NCBI GenBank assembly: GCA_034439975.1
Contig: JAWXBK010000079.1
Span: forward strand, 1-19,410
From: JAWXBK01 sp034439975
GTDB taxonomy: Bacteria > Pseudomonadota > Alphaproteobacteria > Dongiales > Dongiaceae
Direction of reading: 5' to 3'
DNA: 19,410 bases
Shown here piece after piece: positions 9,688 through 18,409 of the stretch. The notes below the pieces were generated by a model that did not search any database, was not told the origin of the DNA, and saw only the letters and a list, made by a program, of their open reading frames with translations. The translations under genes and the position numbers were made by a program. How positions within the stretch are numbered: the first letter of the stretch is position 1; each line of letters begins with the position of its first letter.

Positions 9688-10656
9688 ATGTACGTACGCA
9701 GGAAACGCGGCTGGGAACTGCCGGAGAGCGCGGCGACGCCGGAGGCGGTGTGGCGCGACCGGCGCAATCTGCTGAAGGCGATGGCTGTCGGGCCGCTGCT
9801 GTTGGGCGGTGGCTCGCTGATGCGGCCGCGCCGCGCGCTCGCCGTCGAAGATCCGACGGCCGATCTTTATCCGGCGACGCGGAACGAGCGATACATGCTC
9901 GATCGTCCGGTCACCGAAGAATCCTGGGCGACGACCTACAATAATTACTACGAGTTCGGCGGCAGCAAGGACATCGTCGATGCGGCGCAGGCCTTGCAGA
10001 CCCGGCCCTGGAGCGTGGTGATCGACGGGCTGGTCGAGGAAGAAAAGACCGTCGACATCGACACGCTGATCCGCGCGATGCCGCTGGAAGAGCGGCTCTA
10101 TCGTCATCGCTGCGTCGAAGCCTGGTCGATGGCGGTGCCGTGGACCGGATTTCCGATGCAGGCGCTCGTCGAATACGCGCGCCCGCTGGGCGATGCGAAA
10201 TATGTCGTCATGGAAACCTTCCTCGACGAGGAGATGGCGCCGGAGCAGAGCACGCCCTGGTATCCCTGGCCCTATGTCGAAGGGCTGACGATGGCCGAGG
10301 CGACGAACGAACTCGCCTTCATGGTTACCGGCATCTATGGCAAGCCGCTGCCCAATCAGAATGGCGCGCCGCTGCGCCTCGCCGTGCCGTGGAAATACGG
10401 GTTCAAATCGATCAAGTCGATCGTGCGTTTCACCTTTGCGGACGAGCGGCCACGCGGCTTCTGGGAAGCGCTCCAGGATTCCGAGTACGGGTTCTGGGCG
10501 AATGTGAATCCGGAAGTCTCGCATCCGCGCTGGAGCCAGGCGACCGAGCGCGTGCTCGGTGGCGACGAGCGTGTGCCGACATTGCTGTTCAATGGCTACG
10601 CCGAATATGTCGCGCCGATCTACGAAGGGCTCGAGGACGAACCGCTCTGGATGTAG
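9688..10656 (+). CDS. msrP: Protein-methionine-sulfoxide reductase catalytic subunit MsrP (YedY)
   Basis: MsrP is a periplasmic molybdopterin enzyme of the sulfite oxidase family that repairs oxidised methionine in envelope proteins. The product has 322 residues. The N-terminus carries a twin-arginine signal, DRRNLLK (24-30), then a hydrophobic stretch and cleavage near RRALAVE (49-53). The cofactor-binding NNYYEFGG lies at 85-92, and the molybdenum-ligating cysteine is Cys142 in RHRCVEAWSMAVPWTGF. ATG 9688 is preceded by GGAGAGGG. In many proteobacteria msrQ, the haem membrane subunit that supplies electrons, lies next to msrP. Here the next gene is on the other strand and no msrQ occurs in the window. 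The nearest upstream gene is dps, another oxidative-stress gene. Confidence 0.93.
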   Translation: MYVRRKRGWELPESAATPEAVWRDRRNLLKAMAVGPLLLGGGSLMRPRRALAVEDPTADLYPATRNERYMLDRPVTEESWATTYNNYYEFGGSKDIVDAAQALQTRPWSVVIDGLVEEEKTVDIDTLIRAMPLEERLYRHRCVEAWSMAVPWTGFPMQALVEYARPLGDAKYVVMETFLDEEMAPEQSTPWYPWPYVEGLTMAEATNELAFMVTGIYGKPLPNQNGAPLRLAVPWKYGFKSIKSIVRFTFADERPRGFWEALQDSEYGFWANVNPEVSHPRWSQATERVLGGDERVPTLLFNGYAEYVAPIYEGLEDEPLWM

Positions 10657-10695
10657 CAATCGTTACCGCCGGCGCGATTTCGGCGACGGGTGCTT

Positions 10696-10941
10696 TTACT
10701 CGATCCCGAGGATCGCCTTCGCTTGGCTGAGCGCGGCAACCGAACTGTCATGATCGCCCGCTGTATGCAGCGCTTCGCCTTCGGCGCGCAGCCGCCCGAC
10801 TTCGGCGAGCTGCTCGGCCGTGAGGTCGGGGCTCATGGCCAGAGCCGCGTCGATGTCGGCCATGTCCATCGGGCAGTGGGCCGCATAGGCCGGCAGGCTG
10901 ACGGCAAGCGCCATGACGGTGGCCAGAACGATCTTCTTCAT
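10696..10941 (-). CDS. Small periplasmic protein of unknown function
   Basis: The product has 81 residues. Residues 1-20 form a clear Sec signal peptide (MKKIVLATVMALAVSLPAYA, cut before Ala21). The mature part of about 61 residues starts AHCPMDMADIDAAL and is otherwise helical and charged, with LTAEQLAEVGRLRAEGEALH and HDSSVAALSQAKAILG. One cysteine (Cys23) and several Met and His residues sit at the mature N-terminus, which could bind metal, but this is conjecture. I do not know a name for the family, though similar short proteins are familiar to me from alphaproteobacteria. A strong GAGGGAG site lies upstream of ATG 10941. The same frame stays open further upstream to 11292, through the hairpin RNA region, but that part is not protein-like. 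It converges on msrP with a 39-base gap. Confidence 0.8.
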   Translation of the reverse strand: MKKIVLATVMALAVSLPAYAAHCPMDMADIDAALAMSPDLTAEQLAEVGRLRAEGEALHTAGDHDSSVAALSQAKAILGIE

Positions 10942-11084
10942 GGAAATCTCCCTCGATACGGGCCGATCGAGCCAGTCTAGGGCCGATTTTGGTTCTCGTT
11001 CCATGCCCGAAGTGGATCGGGACACGCCGGCCGACGCTGGAATCGCGTTTTTCGGGAGATTTCGGGGTTGCCGATAAAGAAAGA
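10942..11084. other. Leader region of the small periplasmic gene
   Basis: The 143 bases between the small protein start and the hairpin terminator show no coding signal. On the minus strand a possible -10 element (TAGACT, near 10981) lies 35-40 bases before the ATG, with a GGAAC-like element about 17 bases further up that would suit an alternative sigma factor. Neither is strong. Confidence 0.3.
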
Positions 11085-11109
11085 GGCCGGGAACACGAGG
11101 TTCCCGGCC
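11073..11109 (-). terminator. Rho-independent terminator of the hairpin RNA
   Basis: A perfect 10-bp stem (11085-11094 with 11100-11109) and 5-base loop is followed on the minus strand by TCTTTCTTT (11084-11076). On the plus strand the hairpin is followed by a non-T sequence, so it works leftward. It ends transcription coming from the LysR / hairpin-RNA side, before the small periplasmic gene. Confidence 0.75.
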
Positions 11110-11250
11110 TAAGTCAAACAGGGAGGCTTCACGTCTGGGAGACGTAGGGTCCGAAGACCCCTCTTCAGGCCTTGCGCCCGAAGACTCGGTCGACGCCGTG
11201 GCGTCGAAACTCTTTGCTGCAACGCAGCACAAGGGGAAGATAGTGCGGGG
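11077..11250 (-). ncRNA. Candidate structured RNA: six tandem hairpins
   Basis: Read on the minus strand, this stretch holds six perfect or near-perfect hairpins in series. In transcript order they are: 11229-11215 (6-bp stem, GTT loop); 11207-11190 (7-bp, CACG loop); 11184-11162 (9-bp with one G-U, loop GCAAG); 11160-11147 (5-bp GGGTC stem with a TTCG tetraloop, one of the most stable kinds); 11145-11131 (6-bp, CCC loop); and 11109-11085 (10-bp GGCCGGGAAC stem), followed by TCTTTCTTT. The last is a terminator. TATACC (11261-11256) within TGGTATACC is an extended -10 element, giving a transcript of about 170 bases. It lies downstream of the LysR gene on the same strand, so it could instead be that gene's 3' untranslated region. 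I could not match it to 6S, SRP, tmRNA, RNase P or a riboswitch class I know. Confidence 0.55.
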
Positions 11251-11255
11251 CAGCC

Positions 11256-11264
11256 GGTATACCA
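11256..11264 (-). promoter_or_regulatory. Possible extended -10 promoter of the hairpin RNA
   Basis: On the minus strand TGGTATACC contains an extended -10 pattern (TG-N-TATACC). No good -35 element occurs 16-18 bases upstream, which would suit a promoter depending on an activator. The dyad at 11283-11305 is in the right place for one. Confidence 0.35.
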
Positions 11265-11282
11265 GACTCAAAAGCTCAATGG

Positions 11283-11305
11283 AGCCATGCAATTAGCGCA
11301 TGGCT
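11283..11305. promoter_or_regulatory. Dyad AGCCATGC-N7-GCATGGCT, LysR-type box form
   Basis: This is a perfect 8-base inverted repeat with a 7-base centre. T at 11288 and A at 11300 are 11 bases apart within the dyad, the T-N11-A form of LysR-type binding sites. It lies 38 bases past the LysR gene stop and is centred about 45 bases upstream of the likely start of the hairpin RNA. It could also be a weak hairpin in the LysR mRNA, but no T run follows. Confidence 0.4.
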
Positions 11306-11343
11306 TTGCCATAATGCTGCAATAACAAATGGGTAGAGCCGGC

Positions 11344-12243
11344 CTAGCCTTGCGTCTCGGCAACCTTGCGCAACAGGAAATCGCGGAAGACATGAACTCG
11401 CTTGGAGTTCCGCAGCTCCTCCGGATACACGAAGAAGGCGTCGATTCGCGGTCCCTCGAGCTCCGGCAGGACCCTGACAACGTCTCGCGAGCTGTTCGCA
11501 ACATACTCCGGCATGCCGGCGACGCCGATCCCGCTCTCGACCGCCCGCAGGATGGCATAGACGTTGTTCACCATCAGGAGGGGGTGCCGGGGCCGCTGCT
11601 CGCGCCCGCCGACCTTGAGCAGCCAGTCCAGGTTGGCGAAGGGCGGCCGGCCGCTGACGTCGCCGAACACGACGATCCGGTGCCGGTCGAGATCCTCGGC
11701 CGTGCGTGGCATGCCGTGCCGCTCGATATAGCGCGGTGCCGCATAGACATAGACATGCACCGTCATCAGGTGGCGCTGGATCAGCTCCGGTTGACGCGGC
11801 GGTGCCATGCGGATCGCGACGTCGGCTTCGCGCATCGATAGATCGAGCTCGCGGTCCTCGAGCAGGAGCTCGACGGAGATATCGGGATAGAGCTCGAGGA
11901 ACTCGTGAATGCGCGGCGTCAGCCAGGTCGAACCGAGCGCGACGGTCGCCGTTATCTTGAGCGAGCCTTTTGGTCGGTCCTTGGTTTCCGATAGCTGCGC
12001 TTCGGCCATCGCCAGTTTGGCGAACACGTCATGCACGGTGCGATACAGCAACTCGCCCTGTTCGGTCAGGATGAGGCCGCGCGCGTGACGATGGAACAGC
12101 GGTACCTTGAGCGAGCTTTCGAGCGCGCTCACCTGCCGGCTGACTGCCGATTGCGAGAGCTTCAGCACGTCGCCCGCATGGGTGAAGCTGCCAGCCTCGG
12201 CGACGGCGTGGAAGACGCGCAGCTTGTCCCAATCGAGCGCCAT
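11344..12243 (-). CDS. LysR family transcriptional regulator (LsrB-like)
   Basis: The product has 299 residues. The N-terminal winged helix-turn-helix covers about residues 1-60 (SFTHAGDVLKLSQSAVSRQVSALE), and the rest is a LysR substrate-binding domain in two lobes. The opening (MALDWDKLRVFHAVAEAGSFTHAG region) and FHRHARGLILTEQGELLYRT closely resemble LsrB of Sinorhizobium and Agrobacterium as I recall it. LsrB is also encoded next to trxB and governs oxidative-stress and surface-polysaccharide genes. Rhizobial LsrB is reported to use cysteines for redox sensing; this protein contains no cysteine at all. It starts 30 bases after the trxB stop on the same strand, so the two are probably one transcript. 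No terminator directly follows; the next one downstream is at 11073-11109. Confidence 0.92.
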   Translation of the reverse strand: MALDWDKLRVFHAVAEAGSFTHAGDVLKLSQSAVSRQVSALESSLKVPLFHRHARGLILTEQGELLYRTVHDVFAKLAMAEAQLSETKDRPKGSLKITATVALGSTWLTPRIHEFLELYPDISVELLLEDRELDLSMREADVAIRMAPPRQPELIQRHLMTVHVYVYAAPRYIERHGMPRTAEDLDRHRIVVFGDVSGRPPFANLDWLLKVGGREQRPRHPLLMVNNVYAILRAVESGIGVAGMPEYVANSSRDVVRVLPELEGPRIDAFFVYPEELRNSKRVHVFRDFLLRKVAETQG

Positions 12244-12273
12244 GTGGATTGTCCCCGTGAGGGCGGATCCGCG

Positions 12274-13242
12274 TTACTCCGCGGCCGCCGCCTCCAGGCG
12301 TTCGTCTGCGGCGAGAAACTTCTCGGCTTCGAGGGCCGCCATGCATCCCATGCCGGCGGCCGTCACGGCCTGACGGAAAATCTTGTCCTTGACGTCGCCA
12401 GCGGCGAACACGCCATGGACCGAGGTTTTCGTGCTGTCCGGCGCGGAGACGATATAGCCCTCGTCGTCCATGTCGAGCTGGCCTTTGAACAAAGCCGTCG
12501 CCGGATCGTGACCGATCGCGATGAACACGCCGTCGGTTGGCACCGTCGTCTTTTCGCCGGTCTTCACGTTGCGCAGCGCAACGCCGGTGACAACCGCCGG
12601 TTCGCCGCCGCCGAGAATCTCGTCGACCACGTTGTCCCAGATGACCGCGATCTTCGGATGCTTGAACAAACGCTCCTGCATGATCTTTTCGGCGCGCAGT
12701 TCGCTGCGCCGATGCACCAGCGTCACCTTCGTCGCGTGATTGGTGAGATAGATCGCTTCCTCGACCGCTGTGTTGCCGCCCCCGACCACCACGACTTCCT
12801 TGCCGCGGAAGAAAAACCCGTCGCAGGTCGCGCAGGCCGAGACACCAAGGCCGCGATATTTGTCTTCGCTCGGCAGACCGAGCCAGCGCGCCTGTGCGCC
12901 CGTGCAGATGATCAGCGCATCGGCTTCGTAGATGTCACCGCTGTCGCAGATCGCGCGGAACGGACGGCGCGACAGATCGACCTCGACCACCACATCCGAA
13001 ACCAGTGTGGTGCCGACATGAGCCGCCTGCGCGCGCATCTGCTCCATGAGCCACGGCCCCTGGATCACATCGGCGAAGCCGGGATAATTCTCGACGTCGG
13101 TGGTGATCATGAGCTGACCGCCGGGCTGGATGCCCTCGATCATGACCGGGTGCAGATTGGCCCGCGCGGCATAGATCGCGGCGGTGTATCCGGCCGGACC
13201 CGCACCGATAATGAGCGCCTTGGTGCGCTGCCTGTTCGCCAT
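12274..13242 (-). CDS. trxB: Thioredoxin-disulfide reductase
   Basis: TrxB passes electrons from NADPH through FAD and a redox disulfide to thioredoxin in the cytoplasm. The product has 322 residues, the usual length. FAD-binding GAGPAG is at 13-18 and GGQL at 41-44. The active-site pair is Cys137 and Cys140 in ACATCDGF. The NADPH-binding GGGNTA is at 154-159, followed by HRRSELRAEKI, and the second FAD motif GVFAAGDVKDK lies near the C-terminus. ATG 13242 was chosen because homologues begin just before the first FAD motif; the frame further upstream is not protein-like. It is divergent from the Lrp-type regulator and co-directional with the LysR gene 30 bases downstream. A well-spaced promoter lies at 13290-13318. 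Confidence 0.96.
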   Translation of the reverse strand: MANRQRTKALIIGAGPAGYTAAIYAARANLHPVMIEGIQPGGQLMITTDVENYPGFADVIQGPWLMEQMRAQAAHVGTTLVSDVVVEVDLSRRPFRAICDSGDIYEADALIICTGAQARWLGLPSEDKYRGLGVSACATCDGFFFRGKEVVVVGGGNTAVEEAIYLTNHATKVTLVHRRSELRAEKIMQERLFKHPKIAVIWDNVVDEILGGGEPAVVTGVALRNVKTGEKTTVPTDGVFIAIGHDPATALFKGQLDMDDEGYIVSAPDSTKTSVHGVFAAGDVKDKIFRQAVTAAGMGCMAALEAEKFLAADERLEAAAAE

Positions 13243-13289
13243 GGTCGCGGCCCCGCCCGCTCGTCTCGTGAAATTTATTGTCGCATCGC

Positions 13290-13318
13290 AAGATAGAGAT
13301 TGGTCCCGGGGGCGACAA
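13290..13318 (-). promoter_or_regulatory. Probable trxB promoter
   Basis: On the minus strand TTGTCG (13318-13313) and TATCTT (13295-13290) are separated by exactly 17 bases. Transcription would start near 13283, giving a leader of about 41 bases to the trxB ATG. It would serve trxB and the LysR gene. Confidence 0.5.
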
Positions 13319-13328
13319 GGATTGGCGC

Positions 13329-13350
13329 CCCGGAATGGCGCATTTCCGGG
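13329..13350. promoter_or_regulatory. Inverted repeat CCCGGAA-N8-TTCCGGG upstream of trxB
   Basis: Perfect 7-base arms (13329-13335 and 13344-13350) flank 8 bases. The centre lies about 57 bases upstream of the likely trxB start of transcription, where activators commonly bind. Further TTCCGG copies follow at 13353, 13363, 13386 and 13469. The adjacent LysR and Lrp-type regulators are candidate binders, but nothing in the sequence decides between them. Confidence 0.4.
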
Positions 13351-13505
13351 CCTTCCGGCGCGTTCCGGCCGGCGATTTCGGGTGGTTCCGGCACGCAACC
13401 GGGCGCGGCTCCCGATTCGGCCGGAGCGGACGGTCCCGGACATGCGCGCCGGCCGCCGAAAGCCGCCATTCCGGCGGCGTCCCGCCTGTCCGTCGAATTC
13501 GGTAC

Positions 13506-13533
13506 TTGTAGCGCTGTCAATGCGCAATATAAT
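13506..13533 (+). promoter_or_regulatory. Probable promoter of Lrp-type regulator
   Basis: TTGTAG (13506-13511) and a perfect TATAAT (13528-13533) are 16 bases apart. Transcription would start near 13540, about 32 bases before the ATG. This is the best -10 element seen in the window. Confidence 0.55.
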
Positions 13534-13571
13534 TACCACTATCCACCCCAACCGAACGATCGGCGGCCTCC

Positions 13572-14048
13572 ATGCGGCGCTCCAAACTCGACACTATCGA
13601 CCGGCGAATTCTGCGCGATCTGCAGGACGACGGTCGCATGACCAATGTCGAGCTGGCACGCCGCGCCGGGATTTCCGCGCCGCCCTGCCTCCGGCGGGTG
13701 CGCGCGCTGGAGAAGGCCGGATACATCAAGGGCTATCACGCCGATCTCAACGGCGAGGCGCTCGGTTTCAATGTGACGGTGTTCGCGCAGGTCGGACTGG
13801 CGAGCCAGGCCGAGCAGGATCTCAAGGCATTCGAGGCGCTCATCGCGTCGTGGCCCGAAGTCCGCGAGTGCAACATGCTCGCGGGCGAGACCGATTTCCT
13901 GCTGAAGATCGTCGCGCATGACTGGGATGCGTATCAGCGGTTCCTGACGACGAAGCTCACCGCCGCGCCGAACGTCACTCACGTCAAATCCGCACTCGCC
14001 ATCCGTACCGCGAAGTCGGTGCCGGGCGTGCCGATCGACGCCAGCTAG
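13572..14048 (+). CDS. Lrp/AsnC family transcriptional regulator
   Basis: The product has 158 residues. The N-terminal helix-turn-helix (about 5-60) reads KLDTIDRRILRDLQDDGRMT, then NVELARRAGISAPPCLRRVRALEKAGYI, typical of Lrp/AsnC proteins. The C-terminal RAM (AsnC ligand-binding) domain follows, with VRECNMLAGETDFLLKIV as its central part. Such proteins form ring-like oligomers and answer to amino acids; the effector here is unknown. ATG 13572 lacks a good ribosome binding site, but it is where family members begin and it lies about 32 bases after a strong promoter. It is divergent from trxB and convergent with greA, with 78 unremarkable bases between. Confidence 0.93.
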   Translation: MRRSKLDTIDRRILRDLQDDGRMTNVELARRAGISAPPCLRRVRALEKAGYIKGYHADLNGEALGFNVTVFAQVGLASQAEQDLKAFEALIASWPEVRECNMLAGETDFLLKIVAHDWDAYQRFLTTKLTAAPNVTHVKSALAIRTAKSVPGVPIDAS

Positions 14049-14126
14049 CCAAGCCGGGCAGCCGGAAAAGCCTGAAATAACAAGGGATTCGATGCCGCGA
14101 TCACGGCGGCGTATCGCGCGCCGCGC

Positions 14127-14600
14127 CTAGCGGTACTGGACCTTCACGACCTCGTAGGACTTCGATCCCGATGGCGTCGTCACCTCGACGCTGTCGCCGA
14201 CGGTCTTGCCGATCAGCGCGCGCGCCAGCGGCGACGAGACCGACAGCCGCTTCGCCGCGATGTCGGATTCGTCCGGGCCGACGATCTGATAGCTCGCCTT
14301 TTCGTCGGTATCCTCGTCGACCAGCGTGACGGTCGCGCCGAATTTGACGTCCTTGCCGGAAAGCTTGGTCGGATCGATCACCTCGGCGCGCGAAATCTTG
14401 TCCTCGAGTTCGCCGACGCGACCTTCGATGAAGCTCTGGCGCTCGCGCGCGGCATGATACTCGGCATTCTCCGACAGATCGCCGTGATCGCGCGCTTCCG
14501 CGATGGCACGGATGATGGCCGGCCGCTCCACGGTCTTGAGATGACGCAACTCTTCTTCCAGGCGGGCGTAACCGTCCGCCGTCATCGGAATCTTGTTCAT
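14127..14600 (-). CDS. greA: Transcription elongation factor GreA
   Basis: GreA enters the secondary channel of RNA polymerase and stimulates cleavage of backtracked transcripts. The product has 157 residues, the standard length. The N-terminal coiled coil carries the catalytic acidic tip, Asp41 and Glu44, in HGDLSENAEYHAA. The C-terminal FKBP-like domain ends with SPLARALIGKTVGDSVEV and the SKSYEVVKVQY strand. ATG 14600 was chosen because GreA proteins begin MNKIPMT or similar; GGGTGG lies upstream. A terminator (14647-14686) separates it from carB upstream, so greA probably has its own promoter in the 46 bases between, though I could not point to a clear one. Confidence 0.96.
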   Translation of the reverse strand: MNKIPMTADGYARLEEELRHLKTVERPAIIRAIAEARDHGDLSENAEYHAARERQSFIEGRVGELEDKISRAEVIDPTKLSGKDVKFGATVTLVDEDTDEKASYQIVGPDESDIAAKRLSVSSPLARALIGKTVGDSVEVTTPSGSKSYEVVKVQYR

Positions 14601-14646
14601 GGTCGATCCACCCTGTCCGCGAGACAGCGAAAGCCTCGTTCGGGAC

Positions 14647-14686
14647 AAAAAAAACCGCCCGGCCACCCTCGCGGGCCGACCGGCGG
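14647..14686 (-). terminator. Rho-independent terminator after carB
   Basis: Read on the minus strand, a bulged 10-bp GC stem (CCGCC...CGGCC pairing with GGCCGGGCGG, with a 3-base bulge) is followed by eight Ts (14654-14647). It begins 8 bases past the carB stop codon and clearly ends the car transcript before greA. Confidence 0.85.
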
Positions 14687-14693
14687 GTACCGT

Positions 14694-17927
<3,234 letters not shown>

Positions 17928-17957
17928 TCAGGCAGGATCTTTCCGGCAATTTAATTT

Positions 17958-17974
17958 ACCACAGAGACACAGAG
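17958..17974 (+). repeat. Left terminal inverted repeat (17 bases)
   Basis: ACCACAGAGACACAGAG is the exact reverse complement of 18393-18409. Similarity continues imperfectly inward: both ends, read inward, have an A/G-rich tract and then GAGAGTTA (17981-17988 here). The repeat is strongly purine-patterned and unlike the surrounding GC-rich sequence. Confidence 0.85.
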
Positions 17975-17985
17975 AAAGATGAGAG

Positions 17986-18363
17986 TTAGACAACCAAGCG
18001 TCGATTTCCATTCTTGAGCACGGGTGAGTGAAAATTCAGTAGAAGCCCGACTCGGAACCCGCCCAGCTTCAAGTAGCTCAACATCTGCGCGTCGTGGATC
18101 GGAAGAAGGCGTTCGATCGCCTTGATCTCAAGAACCAGCGACCCATCGACAACGACGTCCAGTCGATAACCGCACTCGAGATTGACTGCTTTGTAGCGAA
18201 CCGGCAAAGGTACCTGGCGTTGAAACGAAACGCCCGCTTGCTGAAGTTCGTAACAGAGACATTGCTCATAGGCGGATTCGAGCAATCCGGGTCCAAGTTC
18301 ACGATGAACATCGATTGCAAGGCCTATCACTTGGGCCGTCCGTGAATCTCGCTCTTCGGCCAA
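17986..18363 (-). CDS. GxxExxY protein (PDDEXK-like)
   Basis: The product has 125 residues, the usual family length. The naming motif is Gly26-x-x-Glu29-x-x-Tyr32 in GPGLLESAYEQCLCYEL. A nuclease-fold pattern follows: Asp69 in CGYRLDVVVDGSLVLEIKAI, then Glu79-x-Lys81, as in PDDEXK enzymes. LPIHDAQMLSYLKLGGFRVG and LLLNFHSPVLKNG are also typical of the family. No function is established for the family; the conserved acid and lysine pattern suggests a nuclease-related fold. The start is TTG at 18363, with AGGAG 11 bases upstream (other spacings are possible), and fits family alignments. It sits between carA and carB in the same direction, inside a 17-base inverted repeat, so it is probably transcribed with them. 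Its base composition is lower in GC than the car genes, which suggests transfer. Confidence 0.85.
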   Translation of the reverse strand: MAEERDSRTAQVIGLAIDVHRELGPGLLESAYEQCLCYELQQAGVSFQRQVPLPVRYKAVNLECGYRLDVVVDGSLVLEIKAIERLLPIHDAQMLSYLKLGGFRVGLLLNFHSPVLKNGNRRLVV

Positions 18364-18392
18364 TGCTCTTAACTCTCCTATTTCTCGGCTTC

Positions 18393-18409
18393 CTCTGTGT
18401 CTCTGTGGT
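18393..18409 (-). repeat. Right terminal inverted repeat (17 bases)
   Basis: CTCTGTGTCTCTGTGGT on the plus strand is the exact reverse complement of 17958-17974. Its last base is shared with the carA stop codon (18409-18411), so the repeat begins immediately where carA coding ends. Confidence 0.85.

Larger units (their letters stand above)
13243..13571. other. Divergent promoter region between trxB and the Lrp-type gene
   Basis: This 329-base non-coding stretch holds a promoter for each gene (described separately), a 7-base inverted repeat at 13329-13350 and five copies of TTCCGG between 13344 and 13474. Nothing in it looks translated. Confidence 0.6.
17958..18409. mobile_element. Candidate inverted-repeat-bounded GxxExxY cassette between carA and carB
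   Basis: A 452-base unit is bounded by a perfect 17-base inverted repeat (17958-17974 and 18393-18409) and holds one gene, for a GxxExxY-family protein. The outer edge of the right repeat overlaps the carA stop codon. The left repeat ends 30 bases before carB. If the repeat is taken as its 16-base core, TTA flanks both outer ends (17956-17958 and 18409-18411), which could be a short target duplication. The interior is less GC-rich than its surroundings; the row 17981-18040 has 27 G/C of 60. There is no transposase, so any movement would rely on enzymes encoded elsewhere. Confidence 0.55.

Noticed and set aside
11077..11250. Identification of the hairpin RNA as 6S RNA
   Set aside because: The length fits, but I could not form the long terminal stem with central bubble of 6S; the ends do not pair and the structure is a series of local hairpins. 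A covariance search could still overturn this.
10942..11292. N-terminal extension of the small periplasmic protein
   Set aside because: The frame is open to 11292, but it would run through the hairpin chain and terminator, is not protein-like, and would bury a perfect signal peptide that has its own strong ribosome binding site.
14601..14646. greA promoter in the gap after the carB terminator
   Set aside because: Only weak hexamers (TTGTCC with GTCTCG) fit; a small CTGTC/GACAG hairpin is present, but I could not assign it a role.
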